Positions 44,037-52,976 of a stretch of DNA of 64,000 bases are shown one piece after another. Positions within the stretch are counted from its first letter, which is position 1; every line of letters begins with the position of its first letter. Position numbers and translations under genes: made by a program. This stretch comes from Eudoraea adriatica DSM 19308 (GTDB lineage Bacteria; Bacteroidota; Bacteroidia; Flavobacteriales; Flavobacteriaceae). The stretch is from positions 620,001-684,000 of the forward strand of contig NZ_KB907547.1 of NCBI RefSeq assembly GCF_000382125.1, given 5' to 3'. The notes below the pieces were generated by a model. The model was not told where the DNA came from and ran no database searches. It saw only the letters and a list, made by a program, of their open reading frames with translations.

Positions 44037-46241
44037 ATGATCAATTTCTATAGTAAATTCCGCAAAAACCCAACAGACGGCTACAGGCCTTTAAAATACA
44101 TAAGACACCTAATTACATACAGGATTCAAATAAACCTATTGTTTGGCTTCCTCGCTGTATTACTTACCGGCTGCAATCAAAGTCCTGAAAAAGGATCCGT
44201 TGAACACATAAAAGCGGTTACCCATGCAGTGAACTATGACCGATTGATAAATGCAGACAAAACCCCGGAGGATTGGCTCTCTTATGGCAGAAACTACAGT
44301 GAGGACCGCTTTAGTCCGTTAACCCAGATTACGAAATTAAACATAGACAGTTTGGGCTTGGCCTGGACATTAAATCTTGGTACTACCAAAGGGTTTGAAG
44401 CAACGCCTTTGGTGGTAGATGGTATTATGTATGTAAGTGGGCCGTGGAGTATTGTATATGCTGTTGATGTCAGAAAAGGAGAACTTATCTGGACTTATGA
44501 TCCCAAAGTGCCCGGCAAATATGGGGAAATAGCCTGTTGTGATGTAGTTAATCGCGGGGTGGCACTGTATAAAGGCCTTGTTTATGTAGGAACATTAGAT
44601 GGCCGGTTAGTTGCCATTAATGCCGTAACCGGTGAAAAGACCTGGGAGGTTTTAACTGTAGATCAAAGTGAAAGTTATACCATTACCGGTGCACCAAGGG
44701 TGTTTGATGGAAAAGTAATCATTGGCAATAGTGGTGCTGAATATGGTGTCAGGGGTTATGTCACAGCCTATGATGCTTTAACAGGCAAACAAAGCTGGAG
44801 GTTTTACACCGTTCCCGGAAATCCTGCAGATGGCTTTGAAAATGAAGCAATGCGCAAAGCCGCAGAAACATGGACCGGAAAATGGTGGGAATCCGGTGGT
44901 GGTGGAACTGCCTGGGATGCCTATGCCTATGATCCGGAACTGAAATTAATCTATGTGGGGGTTGGGAATGGCACCTTATGGAACCAGGCATTGAGAAGTC
45001 CTCAGGGGGGTGATAACCTTTATCTTTCTTCCATAGTTGCCCTTAATTCTGACAATGGAAATCTGGAGTGGTATTATCAGACTACTCCGGGAGACAACTG
45101 GGATTATACAGCCACGCAACACATTATCCTTGCGGAAATTGAGATCAACAATCAACCCAGGAAGGTTTTGATGCAAGCGCCCAAAAATGGTTTCTTCTAT
45201 GTACTGGATCGCACCGATGGAACCTTAATTTCTGCAGACCCCTATGTTTATACCAATTGGGCAACCAGAGTTGATTTGGAGACCGGACGCCCTGTAGAAA
45301 CCGATTACGGCAGATACAAAGAAGTTAATGCCCAGATATTTCCCGGCCCGGCCGGCGGGCATAACTGGCAGCCTATGGCTTTCAATCCGGTTACGAATTT
45401 GGTTTATATTCCGGCGAGGGATCTGTCCATGATTTATGGTCAACCATTAAATTGGGAATACAAGAAAGATATCCGAACCTTCAATATTGCCCTTGGCGGA
45501 AATAAAAACGCCATTACCCGTATGGATTCCCTGGCTCCGGATGAAAAAGGAATGTTGATTGCGTGGGATCCGATTAAGAAAAAAGAAGTATGGAAGGCAC
45601 CACATAAATCTACCTGGAATGCCGGAGTCCTGAGCCTGGAAGATCTTGTATTTCAGGGAAATGCAGAAGGTTTCCTGGTTGCCTATGACGCGGAAGACGG
45701 GACAGAGGAATGGCGTTTCAATGTGGGTTCAGGGGTTGTCGCTTCACCCATCTCTTATATGGTAGACGGCATACAATACATTACCTTAATATCTGGCTGG
45801 GGTGGTGTTCTTGGCAGGTATGTGCGATTTACAGATCAGTTATATCCCGGGACTATATATACGTTTGCATTAGGCAAAAATGAAGCTGCTCCTGTATACC
45901 CGACCATTAAAAAGGAATTCATTGATCTGGAGGTTACTGCTTCCATGGACAAAATAGAAAACGGGAAGCTGGTTTTTAACCAATATTGCAGCAGATGCCA
46001 TGGCACGCCGGGAAATGGCGGGGGTGCTTATCCGGACATTGCGTATTCGGAAAAAGCAGTATTTGGAATGTTTTCCCAAATAGTAGGGGAAGGAGCATTT
46101 CTTGCCAAAGGCATGCCCAATTTTGGAGATCGGTTAGATGAAAGTCAGATAACTAATGTTAAGAACTATATCATCCATGCGGCCAGGGTATTAAAAAATG
46201 GTAAAAAGGGGGATGATGAAACGTTGCGCAACAATCATTAA
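44037..46241 (+). CDS. PQQ-dependent alcohol dehydrogenase with cytochrome c domain; DUF6090-like leader
   Basis: The 734-residue quinohemoprotein has an eight-bladed PQQ propeller: WLSYGRNYSEDRFSPLTQI, the vicinal Cys pair in GEIACCDVV next to PQQ, GDNWDYTATQH, GHNWQPMAFNP and tryptophan docking motifs. Its C-terminal cytochrome c domain has one haem site (YCSRCHGTPGNGG) and a Met ligand candidate (GMPNF). Such enzymes oxidise alcohols in the periplasm and feed electrons to the respiratory chain. A lipobox (LLTGC) is at about residue 47. The first ~30 residues (MINFYSKFRKN, PLKYIRH) match DUF6090 N-termini, so the signal is unusually long and looks like a fusion. Confidence 0.92.
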   Translation: MINFYSKFRKNPTDGYRPLKYIRHLITYRIQINLLFGFLAVLLTGCNQSPEKGSVEHIKAVTHAVNYDRLINADKTPEDWLSYGRNYSEDRFSPLTQITKLNIDSLGLAWTLNLGTTKGFEATPLVVDGIMYVSGPWSIVYAVDVRKGELIWTYDPKVPGKYGEIACCDVVNRGVALYKGLVYVGTLDGRLVAINAVTGEKTWEVLTVDQSESYTITGAPRVFDGKVIIGNSGAEYGVRGYVTAYDALTGKQSWRFYTVPGNPADGFENEAMRKAAETWTGKWWESGGGGTAWDAYAYDPELKLIYVGVGNGTLWNQALRSPQGGDNLYLSSIVALNSDNGNLEWYYQTTPGDNWDYTATQHIILAEIEINNQPRKVLMQAPKNGFFYVLDRTDGTLISADPYVYTNWATRVDLETGRPVETDYGRYKEVNAQIFPGPAGGHNWQPMAFNPVTNLVYIPARDLSMIYGQPLNWEYKKDIRTFNIALGGNKNAITRMDSLAPDEKGMLIAWDPIKKKEVWKAPHKSTWNAGVLSLEDLVFQGNAEGFLVAYDAEDGTEEWRFNVGSGVVASPISYMVDGIQYITLISGWGGVLGRYVRFTDQLYPGTIYTFALGKNEAAPVYPTIKKEFIDLEVTASMDKIENGKLVFNQYCSRCHGTPGNGGGAYPDIAYSEKAVFGMFSQIVGEGAFLAKGMPNFGDRLDESQITNVKNYIIHAARVLKNGKKGDDETLRNNH

Positions 46242-46353
46242 ATGCACGAACAGTTGGGGTTTTGCACACTATGATGATCTAATGACCAATTATGGTAAGC
46301 CTATTTAAGGCGCTTAAATAATTTCGGTTTTATCTGGCATTACGATAAAAACA

Positions 46354-46382
46354 AAGACAGGCATTTAAAGCATACCTGTCTT
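46354..46382. terminator. Hairpin between convergent genes (probable terminator)
   Basis: AAGACAGG / CCTGTCTT forms a perfect 8-bp stem with a 13-base loop, between the PQQ dehydrogenase and the leftward gene at 46438. Short flanking A and T stretches on both sides suggest it works both ways. Confidence 0.7.
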
Positions 46383-46437
46383 AGTTATTTAAAACTTAGA
46401 ATCCTGTAAATTATGCCACTTTAAATGGCTTTATCCC

Positions 46438-47136
46438 TTACCAGGCTCCCAGGAGTAACCGCAGGCCTGAGCCTTTCATTTCTACCCCTCCGTTATTTTC
46501 AACAAAATCTTCCCAGGCTTTCTCCCGTGCTTTGAGGGCGTCACCGGCAAGCAATTTATTTGCTCCCCCAATGGCCGTCTTCATGTCTTTAAACCCAACC
46601 ATTACCCAGCGGTTGTAGTTGCCCGTTCCCATTCCTACGGTGGGAGCACCCATGTTTACGAGAACGCCTGCCGGGTTATGTGCAGAATGGAATTTTTTAT
46701 GTGCTGCATCAAAGGTTTCTGTATCTTTGACATCAAGGAAATACATCCTTTGGGCACGATAACGCACATTGGTTTCCCCAACTAAGGAAATATTCCTGCC
46801 CATAGCAGAGCCGGACCCGTCCTTAATATGCTGGTTCAGGCGCGTTAAAAAAAGAGAGAAAGAGTCGTTAGGCCCCCCTCCGTACATATTTCCCAGGGCC
46901 TCCTGGGAGCCAGAAAAAACAATGGAATGGGTGGCATCGCCACCTGCAAAGTGGATTTCAAAGAGGCGCACAAAAACGTCCTCAGGCTTGTTCTTGGAAT
47001 AATAGTCTTCCACCAAATTGTAAACGGTGGCCTGGTTCTGTGGTTCTACAACAAATGTATAAACCGTGTAATAGCTGTCCTGGGCGCTTACCGAAAAAGC
47101 GATAAACATTGCAAATGCAAAAATAATTTTTTTCAT
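46438..47136 (-). CDS. Secreted protein of unknown function, paralogue of 1106-1816
   Basis: The 232-residue product has a signal peptide (ending SVSAQ) and matches the protein at 1106-1816 throughout: YYTVYTFVVEPQNQATVY, VRLFEIHFAGG, HSIVFSGSQEALGN, NQHIKDGSG-SAMGR, then a second half with RMYFLDVKDTETFDAAH, VMVGFKDMKTAIGG and the C-terminus RLLLGAW. The doubled strand-helix pattern suggests an alpha/beta-barrel dimer-type fold. No function known. It stands alone. Confidence 0.85.
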   Translation of the reverse strand: MKKIIFAFAMFIAFSVSAQDSYYTVYTFVVEPQNQATVYNLVEDYYSKNKPEDVFVRLFEIHFAGGDATHSIVFSGSQEALGNMYGGGPNDSFSLFLTRLNQHIKDGSGSAMGRNISLVGETNVRYRAQRMYFLDVKDTETFDAAHKKFHSAHNPAGVLVNMGAPTVGMGTGNYNRWVMVGFKDMKTAIGGANKLLAGDALKAREKAWEDFVENNGGVEMKGSGLRLLLGAW

Positions 47137-47302
47137 AATTGGTTGATTTTTAAGATTATGTCAATAAGGTAGTGAAAAATTGAACATCCTGAGGAAATTA
47201 TCCAACCTATTAGCCTTAACCCGGTGTCCGATTAAAGAATCTTATACCCGACCTGACTCTCAATTAAATGCACTGTAATATCAGAAAAGGCCTGTCTCCC
47301 TT

Positions 47303-47340
47303 TATTCAATAATTCCTTACCTTGGGAAAAACAACCAGCC
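47303..47340 (+). promoter_or_regulatory. DUF6090-type leader/promoter element
   Basis: TTCAATAATTCCTTACCTTG then GGAAAAACAACCAGCC, ending 10 bases before an ATG that opens only an 18-codon DUF6090 remnant. TACCTTGGG is the -7-like box. Almost identical to 35721-35750 in its first half and to 44002-44027 in its second. Confidence 0.65.
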
Positions 47341-47350
47341 ACTCTTTTCC

Positions 47351-47407
47351 ATGATCAATTTCTTTAGAGGACAGAGCGTTAAGAAAACATTCAGTGAATG
47401 TTTTTAG
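47351..47407 (+). pseudogene. DUF6090 5' remnant (18 codons)
   Basis: The frame reads MINFFRGQSVKKTFSECF then stop. The first six residues equal a DUF6090 start, after which the frame is unrelated. It sits exactly where the shared leader would deliver ribosomes, 40 bases before the intact DUF6090 gene at 47448, so it is a truncated copy or an upstream reading frame. Confidence 0.6.
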
Positions 47408-47447
47408 CGAATGGGCCAGATGGCGTGTTGGCGTTAATATCAAAACT

Positions 47448-48227
47448 ATGCTAAATTTTTTTAGACGATTTCGCAAAAAACTCGCAGACGATGGCAAACC
47501 TTTAAAATACCTGAAGTATGCCATAGGGGAGGTGCTTTTGGTAGTGATTGGTATATTGATTGCCTTGCAGATTAACAATTGGAACTACAAACGCCTGGAA
47601 CGGAAGGAAGAAATCCAAATTTTAAATAGTGTTAAGAATGATATAGAAAATACAATCGCGGAATTTGATCATTTAAATCAAATAAGAGCGCAGATGCTTT
47701 CTTCCACTAAAAGCATTTTTAAATTGACCAACTCCATGGATTTTGAAAATAGAGAGTTAGACAGCCTGATAGGGCTTACTTTTTACCGGCCTACTTTCAA
47801 TAACATACTAGGCACAATTGATCAACTATTTAGTTCAGGCAAGATTAGCCTAATCCGTAATGATTCTATAAGGAACTTCCTGATCTCCTGGCCGGGATCT
47901 ATAAATGACATGATTGAAGAAGAAACCTATGCCATGACTTTATTTCAAAATCATTATTATCCTGTGATGGCTAAATACATTCTCATACAGGACGTCATTG
48001 ACCAGAACTTTTCCACATCATTCTTCGGCACACAAATAAGGCAGGAAGAATATTCAGATATTCCGCTGAAAAGTGACCGGGAGGGCTTACTAAGAGACCG
48101 GGAGTTTTTGAACCATTTACGAATGAGGGCCTCACATTTACAAACTACAAATACGGAAACCAAAGAACTCACTCTTCATGCCCGAAAACTTATTGAAATG
48201 ATAGATAATGAAATAAAATTGCAGTAA
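47448..48227 (+). CDS. DUF6090 family membrane-anchored protein
   Basis: Start at 47448 chosen because it produces the family N-terminus MLNFFRRFRKKLADDGKPLKYLKYAIGEVL; an in-frame Met at 47394 adds unrelated residues. 259 residues, membrane helix at about 26-46, ending in INNWN. This copy is of the 'KKLADD-KPLKYL' subtype shared with 52977 and with the leader of the PQQ dehydrogenase. The rest is helical, exported, and of unknown role. It is followed by another DUF6090 gene after 39 bases. Confidence 0.9.
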   Translation: MLNFFRRFRKKLADDGKPLKYLKYAIGEVLLVVIGILIALQINNWNYKRLERKEEIQILNSVKNDIENTIAEFDHLNQIRAQMLSSTKSIFKLTNSMDFENRELDSLIGLTFYRPTFNNILGTIDQLFSSGKISLIRNDSIRNFLISWPGSINDMIEEETYAMTLFQNHYYPVMAKYILIQDVIDQNFSTSFFGTQIRQEEYSDIPLKSDREGLLRDREFLNHLRMRASHLQTTNTETKELTLHARKLIEMIDNEIKLQ

Positions 48228-48266
48228 TAAGATAAATAGAGTTATGAAAGCCCATACCCCGGACCA

Positions 48267-49097
48267 ATGCTAAAATTCTTTCGCCAAATACGACAAAGAC
48301 TGCTTACTGAAAACCCGCCTGCCGGGTCACGGAGGGCAGATAGATTCGGGAAATATCTGTTATATGCCATTGGGGAGATTATCCTTGTAGTTATTGGAAT
48401 TCTCATAGCGCTACAAATCAATAACTGGAATGAACAGCAAAAGCAAAATAAATTAGAAAAAGAATATTACTGCCGGTTGCTGGAAGATGTTATTCAGGAC
48501 AGGGAGCAAGTGACCAATTTAATAGCCCAGTCTGAGGCCAGATTAAAAGCATCCAACCAGGCGGTGCGGCTTCTCCAAAAAGAAAAGACCAGGAAGGAAG
48601 AAATAGGAACACAAATCAGCCTTTCGATACGAGCTATATATTCCGACTTTAAACCCAATAATTCCGCCTTTGAAGACCTGAAATCCGGAGCGAACCTGAA
48701 TATTATCCGGGACAAAAATGTTATCCGGGCTTTAAATAATTATTTTAATAAAGTAGACGGTTTTATCAGCATTATAAAAGTGAACGGAGAGAATGCAGTA
48801 GCCATCAACTTTTCACATCGGGATAATTTTGCCAATGGCTGGGTTGAAGCTTATATGGGCAGAGACCGTTTTTTAAAAGGCATGGAGCAAGATGTTTACG
48901 CGGCCATGCCATTAGATAAGGAAGGCATCATAGCTGAAGACATGAAAAAAAGACTTTATAATGATGCGCTTTATTATATTTCCTCCAATGCACGGCAAAT
49001 TGAACTCTATAATTTCATAAAAAATGAAATTGATGTTTTGACCCGGCTTTTACAGACAAAATGCCCTGTAATGAATAATAAAACTGGTGACGATTGA
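48267..49097 (+). CDS. DUF6090 family membrane-anchored protein with PPAGSRRADR insert
   Basis: The 276-residue protein has the subtype MLKFFRQIRQRLLTEN, then the extra PPAGSRRADR block, then KYLLYAIGEIILVVIGILIALQINNWNE. The insertion moves the helix to about residues 33-52. The helical extracytoplasmic part ends KTGDD. It is the second gene of a pair with 47448 and is probably transcribed with it. Function unknown. Confidence 0.92.
   Translation: MLKFFRQIRQRLLTENPPAGSRRADRFGKYLLYAIGEIILVVIGILIALQINNWNEQQKQNKLEKEYYCRLLEDVIQDREQVTNLIAQSEARLKASNQAVRLLQKEKTRKEEIGTQISLSIRAIYSDFKPNNSAFEDLKSGANLNIIRDKNVIRALNNYFNKVDGFISIIKVNGENAVAINFSHRDNFANGWVEAYMGRDRFLKGMEQDVYAAMPLDKEGIIAEDMKKRLYNDALYYISSNARQIELYNFIKNEIDVLTRLLQTKCPVMNNKTGDD
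48314..48341. repeat. 27-bp in-frame GC-rich insert (copy in DUF6090 48267)
   Basis: CCCGCCTGCCGGGTCACGGA then GGGCAGAT, coding PPAGSRRADR. It contains inverted repeats (CCCG/CGGG and CTGCC/GGCAG). The same block occurs at 60185 and 61269 but is absent from the other DUF6090 genes. Confidence 0.75.
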
Positions 49098-49143
49098 TAT
49101 CAATAAAGAAACCATTTTCGTAATATGGCTGCCCATATAGTAT

Positions 49144-50163
49144 TCATACTATAAATCCGTACAGCCTTTCAATCATCCAGAAACTGGCAATTGACCCGCA
49201 GAAGTAAGCAGCCAGCCTTTCAAGTTTAATCCGATTGAACTGCAGTCTGGCAACCACGTTTTTATCTATAAACAGTTTGCGGATAAGGATCCAGAGAAGA
49301 AGTATCCCCACTACAAATATGATTTGCCCCAATTCAACACCAACATTAAAGAACAGCAAGCTGGTTAAAATCTCCAGCTGTGGTAATCCAATCTCGGCCA
49401 ATACCGCCGCAAACCCGAAGCCATGCAATAGCCCGAAAGAAGATGAAACGGTAATGGGATATCTGTAGGTGAGGGAGTCTTTTTTCTGCAGTGCAATTTC
49501 CACGGCAAGGTAAACCACACTTAAGGCAATAACTGCTTCCACAGGAGGAATAGGTAAACGCACCACGTTAAGCGCTGATAATGCCAGGGTAATAGAATGT
49601 GCAATAGTAAACCCGGTTATGGTAATCCACAGTTTTTTACCTATCCCTGCAACCAGCATCAAACAAATTAGAAAGAGCAGGTGGTCCCAGCCTTCAAGGA
49701 TATGCTGGATGCCAAGTTGGGTATATTGCCTGGCTACCCCGGCCCAGCTTTCTTCTTCAGGAACTGTCCACAGCAGTTCATCCGGACCCAGCAGTTTACT
49801 GAATTTTTGGCCATTCAGCAAGGTTATCTTCATAATACAGGATACGGAAGGATTCATCACAGGGTATTGAATTTGGATATCTCCGCCATTGAGGGCTGAT
49901 GCCGATTTAAAATTCTGCCTTTTAATAAATCCTCCTGAACTCTGATAAAGGGTGATTTTGTCAATCGCCTCAAAGGACTCCGGAAGAAAAATTTCCGGCA
50001 GGTTGAATTCCGGAATGGTCGGGGGGATTTTGTACTGCAATTCAAATACCCCGGCCTTTTTTTCGGTGATTTCAACAAATAAGGGGCGACCTTCATGTGC
50101 GCTAATGCCACTTAGTCCGCATAAGAAAATTAAACCCACTAAGAAATTCCTTTTCCAATCCAT
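49144..50163 (-). CDS. HupE/UreJ-family membrane protein
   Basis: The 339-residue protein has a signal-like N-terminus, an exported region of ~150 residues, and then about six membrane helices. The HupE/UreJ motif is HILEGWDHLLFLICLMLVAG, followed by TIAHSITLALSALN, PVEAVIALSVVYLAVEIA and GLLHGFGFA. The family is linked to nickel/metal handling, but in Bacteroidetes it commonly accompanies a parvulin PPIase and its role there is unknown. Here it follows the PPIase gene by 5 bases. Confidence 0.85.
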   Translation of the reverse strand: MDWKRNFLVGLIFLCGLSGISAHEGRPLFVEITEKKAGVFELQYKIPPTIPEFNLPEIFLPESFEAIDKITLYQSSGGFIKRQNFKSASALNGGDIQIQYPVMNPSVSCIMKITLLNGQKFSKLLGPDELLWTVPEEESWAGVARQYTQLGIQHILEGWDHLLFLICLMLVAGIGKKLWITITGFTIAHSITLALSALNVVRLPIPPVEAVIALSVVYLAVEIALQKKDSLTYRYPITVSSSFGLLHGFGFAAVLAEIGLPQLEILTSLLFFNVGVELGQIIFVVGILLLWILIRKLFIDKNVVARLQFNRIKLERLAAYFCGSIASFWMIERLYGFIV

Positions 50164-50168
50164 GGTGC

Positions 50169-51056
50169 CTAATTTATTTCGGGGCGCTTATAGGTCACTT
50201 CAACAGTATAGCCGTCAATCACAGCCTGAATACTCTGTTGCTTTATTTCCTCTTTCTGTTCATATCGGGCGTCTTGCAGCACTTGTTCTTTTATCTCCTC
50301 TAATTCGGGATAAAGACCTTCTTGCTTTCCTACTATTAGAACCAGATGGTATCCGTATTCCGACCGAAGTGGTCCTATCCACTGAGAAGGATTGGGGTCT
50401 GCTTCTAAAATAGCATTGGCCATCTCCTCACCAAAATGACTTACTACATAATCCCTTCCTTTTTCAACATAGTTGGTGTTGTAATAAAAACGTTCACCAT
50501 AGGCAGGGGCTTTTTCAAAGGGTACTTTTTTCAGGTTTAACTCCTTCAGGGTACTTTTAGCGAGCTGGGAAGCTTCCAAATCACCCCGATTGTCCGTCTT
50601 GAAAAAGACATGGGTAAAAGTAACCCGGGCAGGCTCGTAATATTTGTCTTTATTTTCCTCATAAAAATTTTCCAGGTCTTCATCCGTGATATTGACAGCC
50701 AGTTCACCAATGCCCTCACTTAAAAATTCGACTTTCTGAATCATCCTGTTTTTGATGATATAATCTTCCCGGTCCAGTCCCATGGCCATAGCCTCACGGT
50801 AAAGTACTTCTTCCCGAACATAATCCTGTATCATCTTATCCAGTTCCTCCTGTGGCAGGCTGGCCAGCTTTTCTTCAAATACCTCCGCATTAAAGGCCTT
50901 GGAGCGGTATTGAAAATAGGTCATGAGGGCTTCTTTATCCACAACAACTGTTTTGGAATCTATTTCATTCTCATCCCCAAAGACCCGGAAAAGCAGAAAA
51001 AACCCGAATCCGATCAAAAGAAAATGGACCAGGGGTTGTTTTAAAAATGATTTCAT
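50169..51056 (-). CDS. Parvulin-type peptidyl-prolyl isomerase, membrane-anchored
   Basis: Start at 51056 gives MKSFLKQPLVHFLLIGFGFF, a single membrane anchor near the N-terminus; the Met at 51080 only adds eight residues. The 295-residue protein has a SurA/PpiD-like helical chaperone region (ALMTYFQYRSKAF...) and then a rotamase domain recognised by YYEPARVTFTHVFFK and WIGPLRSEYGYHLVLI. It probably helps fold exported or outer-membrane proteins. It is the first gene of a pair with the HupE-like gene, 5 bases downstream, so the two should act together. Confidence 0.9.
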   Translation of the reverse strand: MKSFLKQPLVHFLLIGFGFFLLFRVFGDENEIDSKTVVVDKEALMTYFQYRSKAFNAEVFEEKLASLPQEELDKMIQDYVREEVLYREAMAMGLDREDYIIKNRMIQKVEFLSEGIGELAVNITDEDLENFYEENKDKYYEPARVTFTHVFFKTDNRGDLEASQLAKSTLKELNLKKVPFEKAPAYGERFYYNTNYVEKGRDYVVSHFGEEMANAILEADPNPSQWIGPLRSEYGYHLVLIVGKQEGLYPELEEIKEQVLQDARYEQKEEIKQQSIQAVIDGYTVEVTYKRPEIN

Positions 51057-51321
51057 CACTTGAATACTAATTTCTGTCAATTTATAAATTTCTGTAGTAA
51101 AAAACTATTGAGATTCCTAAACCTCAGCGGTTATTGTATGACCAAATAAGAATGGGCTGCCGGCATCTTCAGAAAGCCAGGTTAACCTATAAGGAACGGA
51201 CATATACAAGTCCGGTTTGATATATGCCGAATTAAAATGGTTTACGGTAAACTGTTGGTATTGGAAAGTGCTATATTTACAAGGTGGATAAAGGCCTACT
51301 CCCCCTGACCCACCTTATTTT

Positions 51322-52782
51322 ATGAAGAAAATATTTAAGGTTTTACTAATCGTTGCAGGGCTCTATTTCCTGCTCCTTATCCCTCTTCCTGAAAATACAG
51401 GTGAACTCCAAAAAGCATCGCAGTCTCCTTTTATCTGGGATCAGGATGCCCTTTGGGAAAATCTGGAAAAAACTTTTCTCAAAGCCAGGGCAATGCCCAC
51501 TAATGAATTGGATTCATTATTACTGCTTATGATTGGGGAAACTGATAGCATACTGCACGCACACCAAGATATAACCACAGGCCCTAAAGAGGATTTTTAC
51601 CCACTGATGGAAAAGCATTTCTTCCGGATTGCCCCTCTGATTGCAGCCCAGGAAAACAAATCTGACTGGTATATTAGTTTTTATAACCGGCTAAGAAAAA
51701 AATTAAAATCAGATGCCCGCAGCTGGGATATGAATAGTGTGGAGGCCCGTAACCTCTCTTATCGCATTCTTTATGGCATCAGGGCTGCAGTGGAAGAGAT
51801 TTTATTGCAATCTTCAGACGATGAATTTGTTTCAACCATGTATGTTATGGACGAACCTTCGGCCACACCTTCGGTAGATATCTTGGGAATAAAAGTGCAT
51901 AGCGGGGATTTGCTCGTTAGCCGCGGTGGCGCTGAGGTATCGGCCTTTATTTCGAGGGGGAATGATTATCCAGGTAATTTTTCGCACGTTGCAATTATCC
52001 ATATAGACCAGGAAACCAACGATCCTTTTTTAGTGGAGGCTCATATTGAAAAAGGGGTAGCCCTGGCATCCCTGCAGGCATATTTAAATGATAAAAAGCT
52101 GAGGTTTATGGTGATGCGCCCAAGAGCGGATCTGGAACTAATGCAGGCAGATCCCATGCTCCCTCACAAAGCTTCCCTTTATATTTTTAACGAATCCCAG
52201 GAAAGACATATTCCGTATGACTTTAAAATGGACTATTACGATGCATCGGCCATGTTCTGCTCAGAAGTTGGATCCTATGCGTACAAACAATTCGGGCTTA
52301 ATTTATGGGAGTTTGAGTCTACGATCTCATCGAACGGTATTATGGAGTGGCTGAGTAATTTTGGGGTGGAGAATTTTGTAACCCAAATGCCTTCCGACCT
52401 GGAATATGACCCTATGTTGAGTGTGGTAGCGGAATGGCGGGATAAAGAAACGCTGTTTCAGGATCATTTAGACAATGCCGTTATGGATGCTTTGATAGCG
52501 CGGGCAAATAATGGTGAAAAACTCGATTACAATATATGGCTGCTACCTATGGCAAGAGCACTTAAGGCCTATTCATTTTTTCTCACTGCCATAGGAAAAG
52601 AAGGGGTTATCCCTGAAGGAATGGGGGCGGTAACTGCTTTGAAAAACAATGATTTTGTGGATCGTTTTAATAAATGTAAAGTCGTGACAGCTTCTAAAAT
52701 TGCGATTTTTAGAGAAGAAAACAACTACCTACCTCCATACTGGCAAATGGTACGGTTCGCAGAAGAGAGTGTCGTACAATGA
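51322..52782 (+). CDS. YiiX-like permuted papain-fold cysteine hydrolase
   Basis: The 486-residue protein has an N-terminal membrane anchor (LLIVAGLYFLLLIPLP) and a central YiiX/YebB-type permuted NlpC/P60 domain. This includes the His motif NFSHVAIIHID, LVEAHIEKGVALASL, and the catalytic Cys in SAMFCSEVGSYAYKQFG. Enzymes of this group are thought to cleave amide or ester bonds in lipids or peptides. The C-terminal ~150 residues are helical. It is a single gene in the + direction with a 265-base upstream gap. Confidence 0.82.
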   Translation: MKKIFKVLLIVAGLYFLLLIPLPENTGELQKASQSPFIWDQDALWENLEKTFLKARAMPTNELDSLLLLMIGETDSILHAHQDITTGPKEDFYPLMEKHFFRIAPLIAAQENKSDWYISFYNRLRKKLKSDARSWDMNSVEARNLSYRILYGIRAAVEEILLQSSDDEFVSTMYVMDEPSATPSVDILGIKVHSGDLLVSRGGAEVSAFISRGNDYPGNFSHVAIIHIDQETNDPFLVEAHIEKGVALASLQAYLNDKKLRFMVMRPRADLELMQADPMLPHKASLYIFNESQERHIPYDFKMDYYDASAMFCSEVGSYAYKQFGLNLWEFESTISSNGIMEWLSNFGVENFVTQMPSDLEYDPMLSVVAEWRDKETLFQDHLDNAVMDALIARANNGEKLDYNIWLLPMARALKAYSFFLTAIGKEGVIPEGMGAVTALKNNDFVDRFNKCKVVTASKIAIFREENNYLPPYWQMVRFAEESVVQ

Positions 52783-52942
52783 GTTATGCATAAAAAATAG
52801 CCCTTGTAAAGATCCCCTAAATCATAATAAGGGTTACTTTATCCGGAATCCGGGAGCAGATGAAACATCGATTATTCATAGCAATAGTGAGATAGTTTTT
52901 TCTATAGGAATGAGGACAGCGCCATGTATGTTGAATTATTCT

Positions 52943-52964
52943 TTATCTTAGGAAGAAGAACCAA
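52943..52964 (+). promoter_or_regulatory. DUF6090-type leader/promoter element
   Basis: TTATCTTAGGAAGAAGAACC then AA, 13-34 bases before the ATG of the DUF6090 gene at 52977. It has the same TTATCTTAGGAAGAA core as 44002. Confidence 0.65.
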
Positions 52965-52976
52965 CTTTTTATTTTC

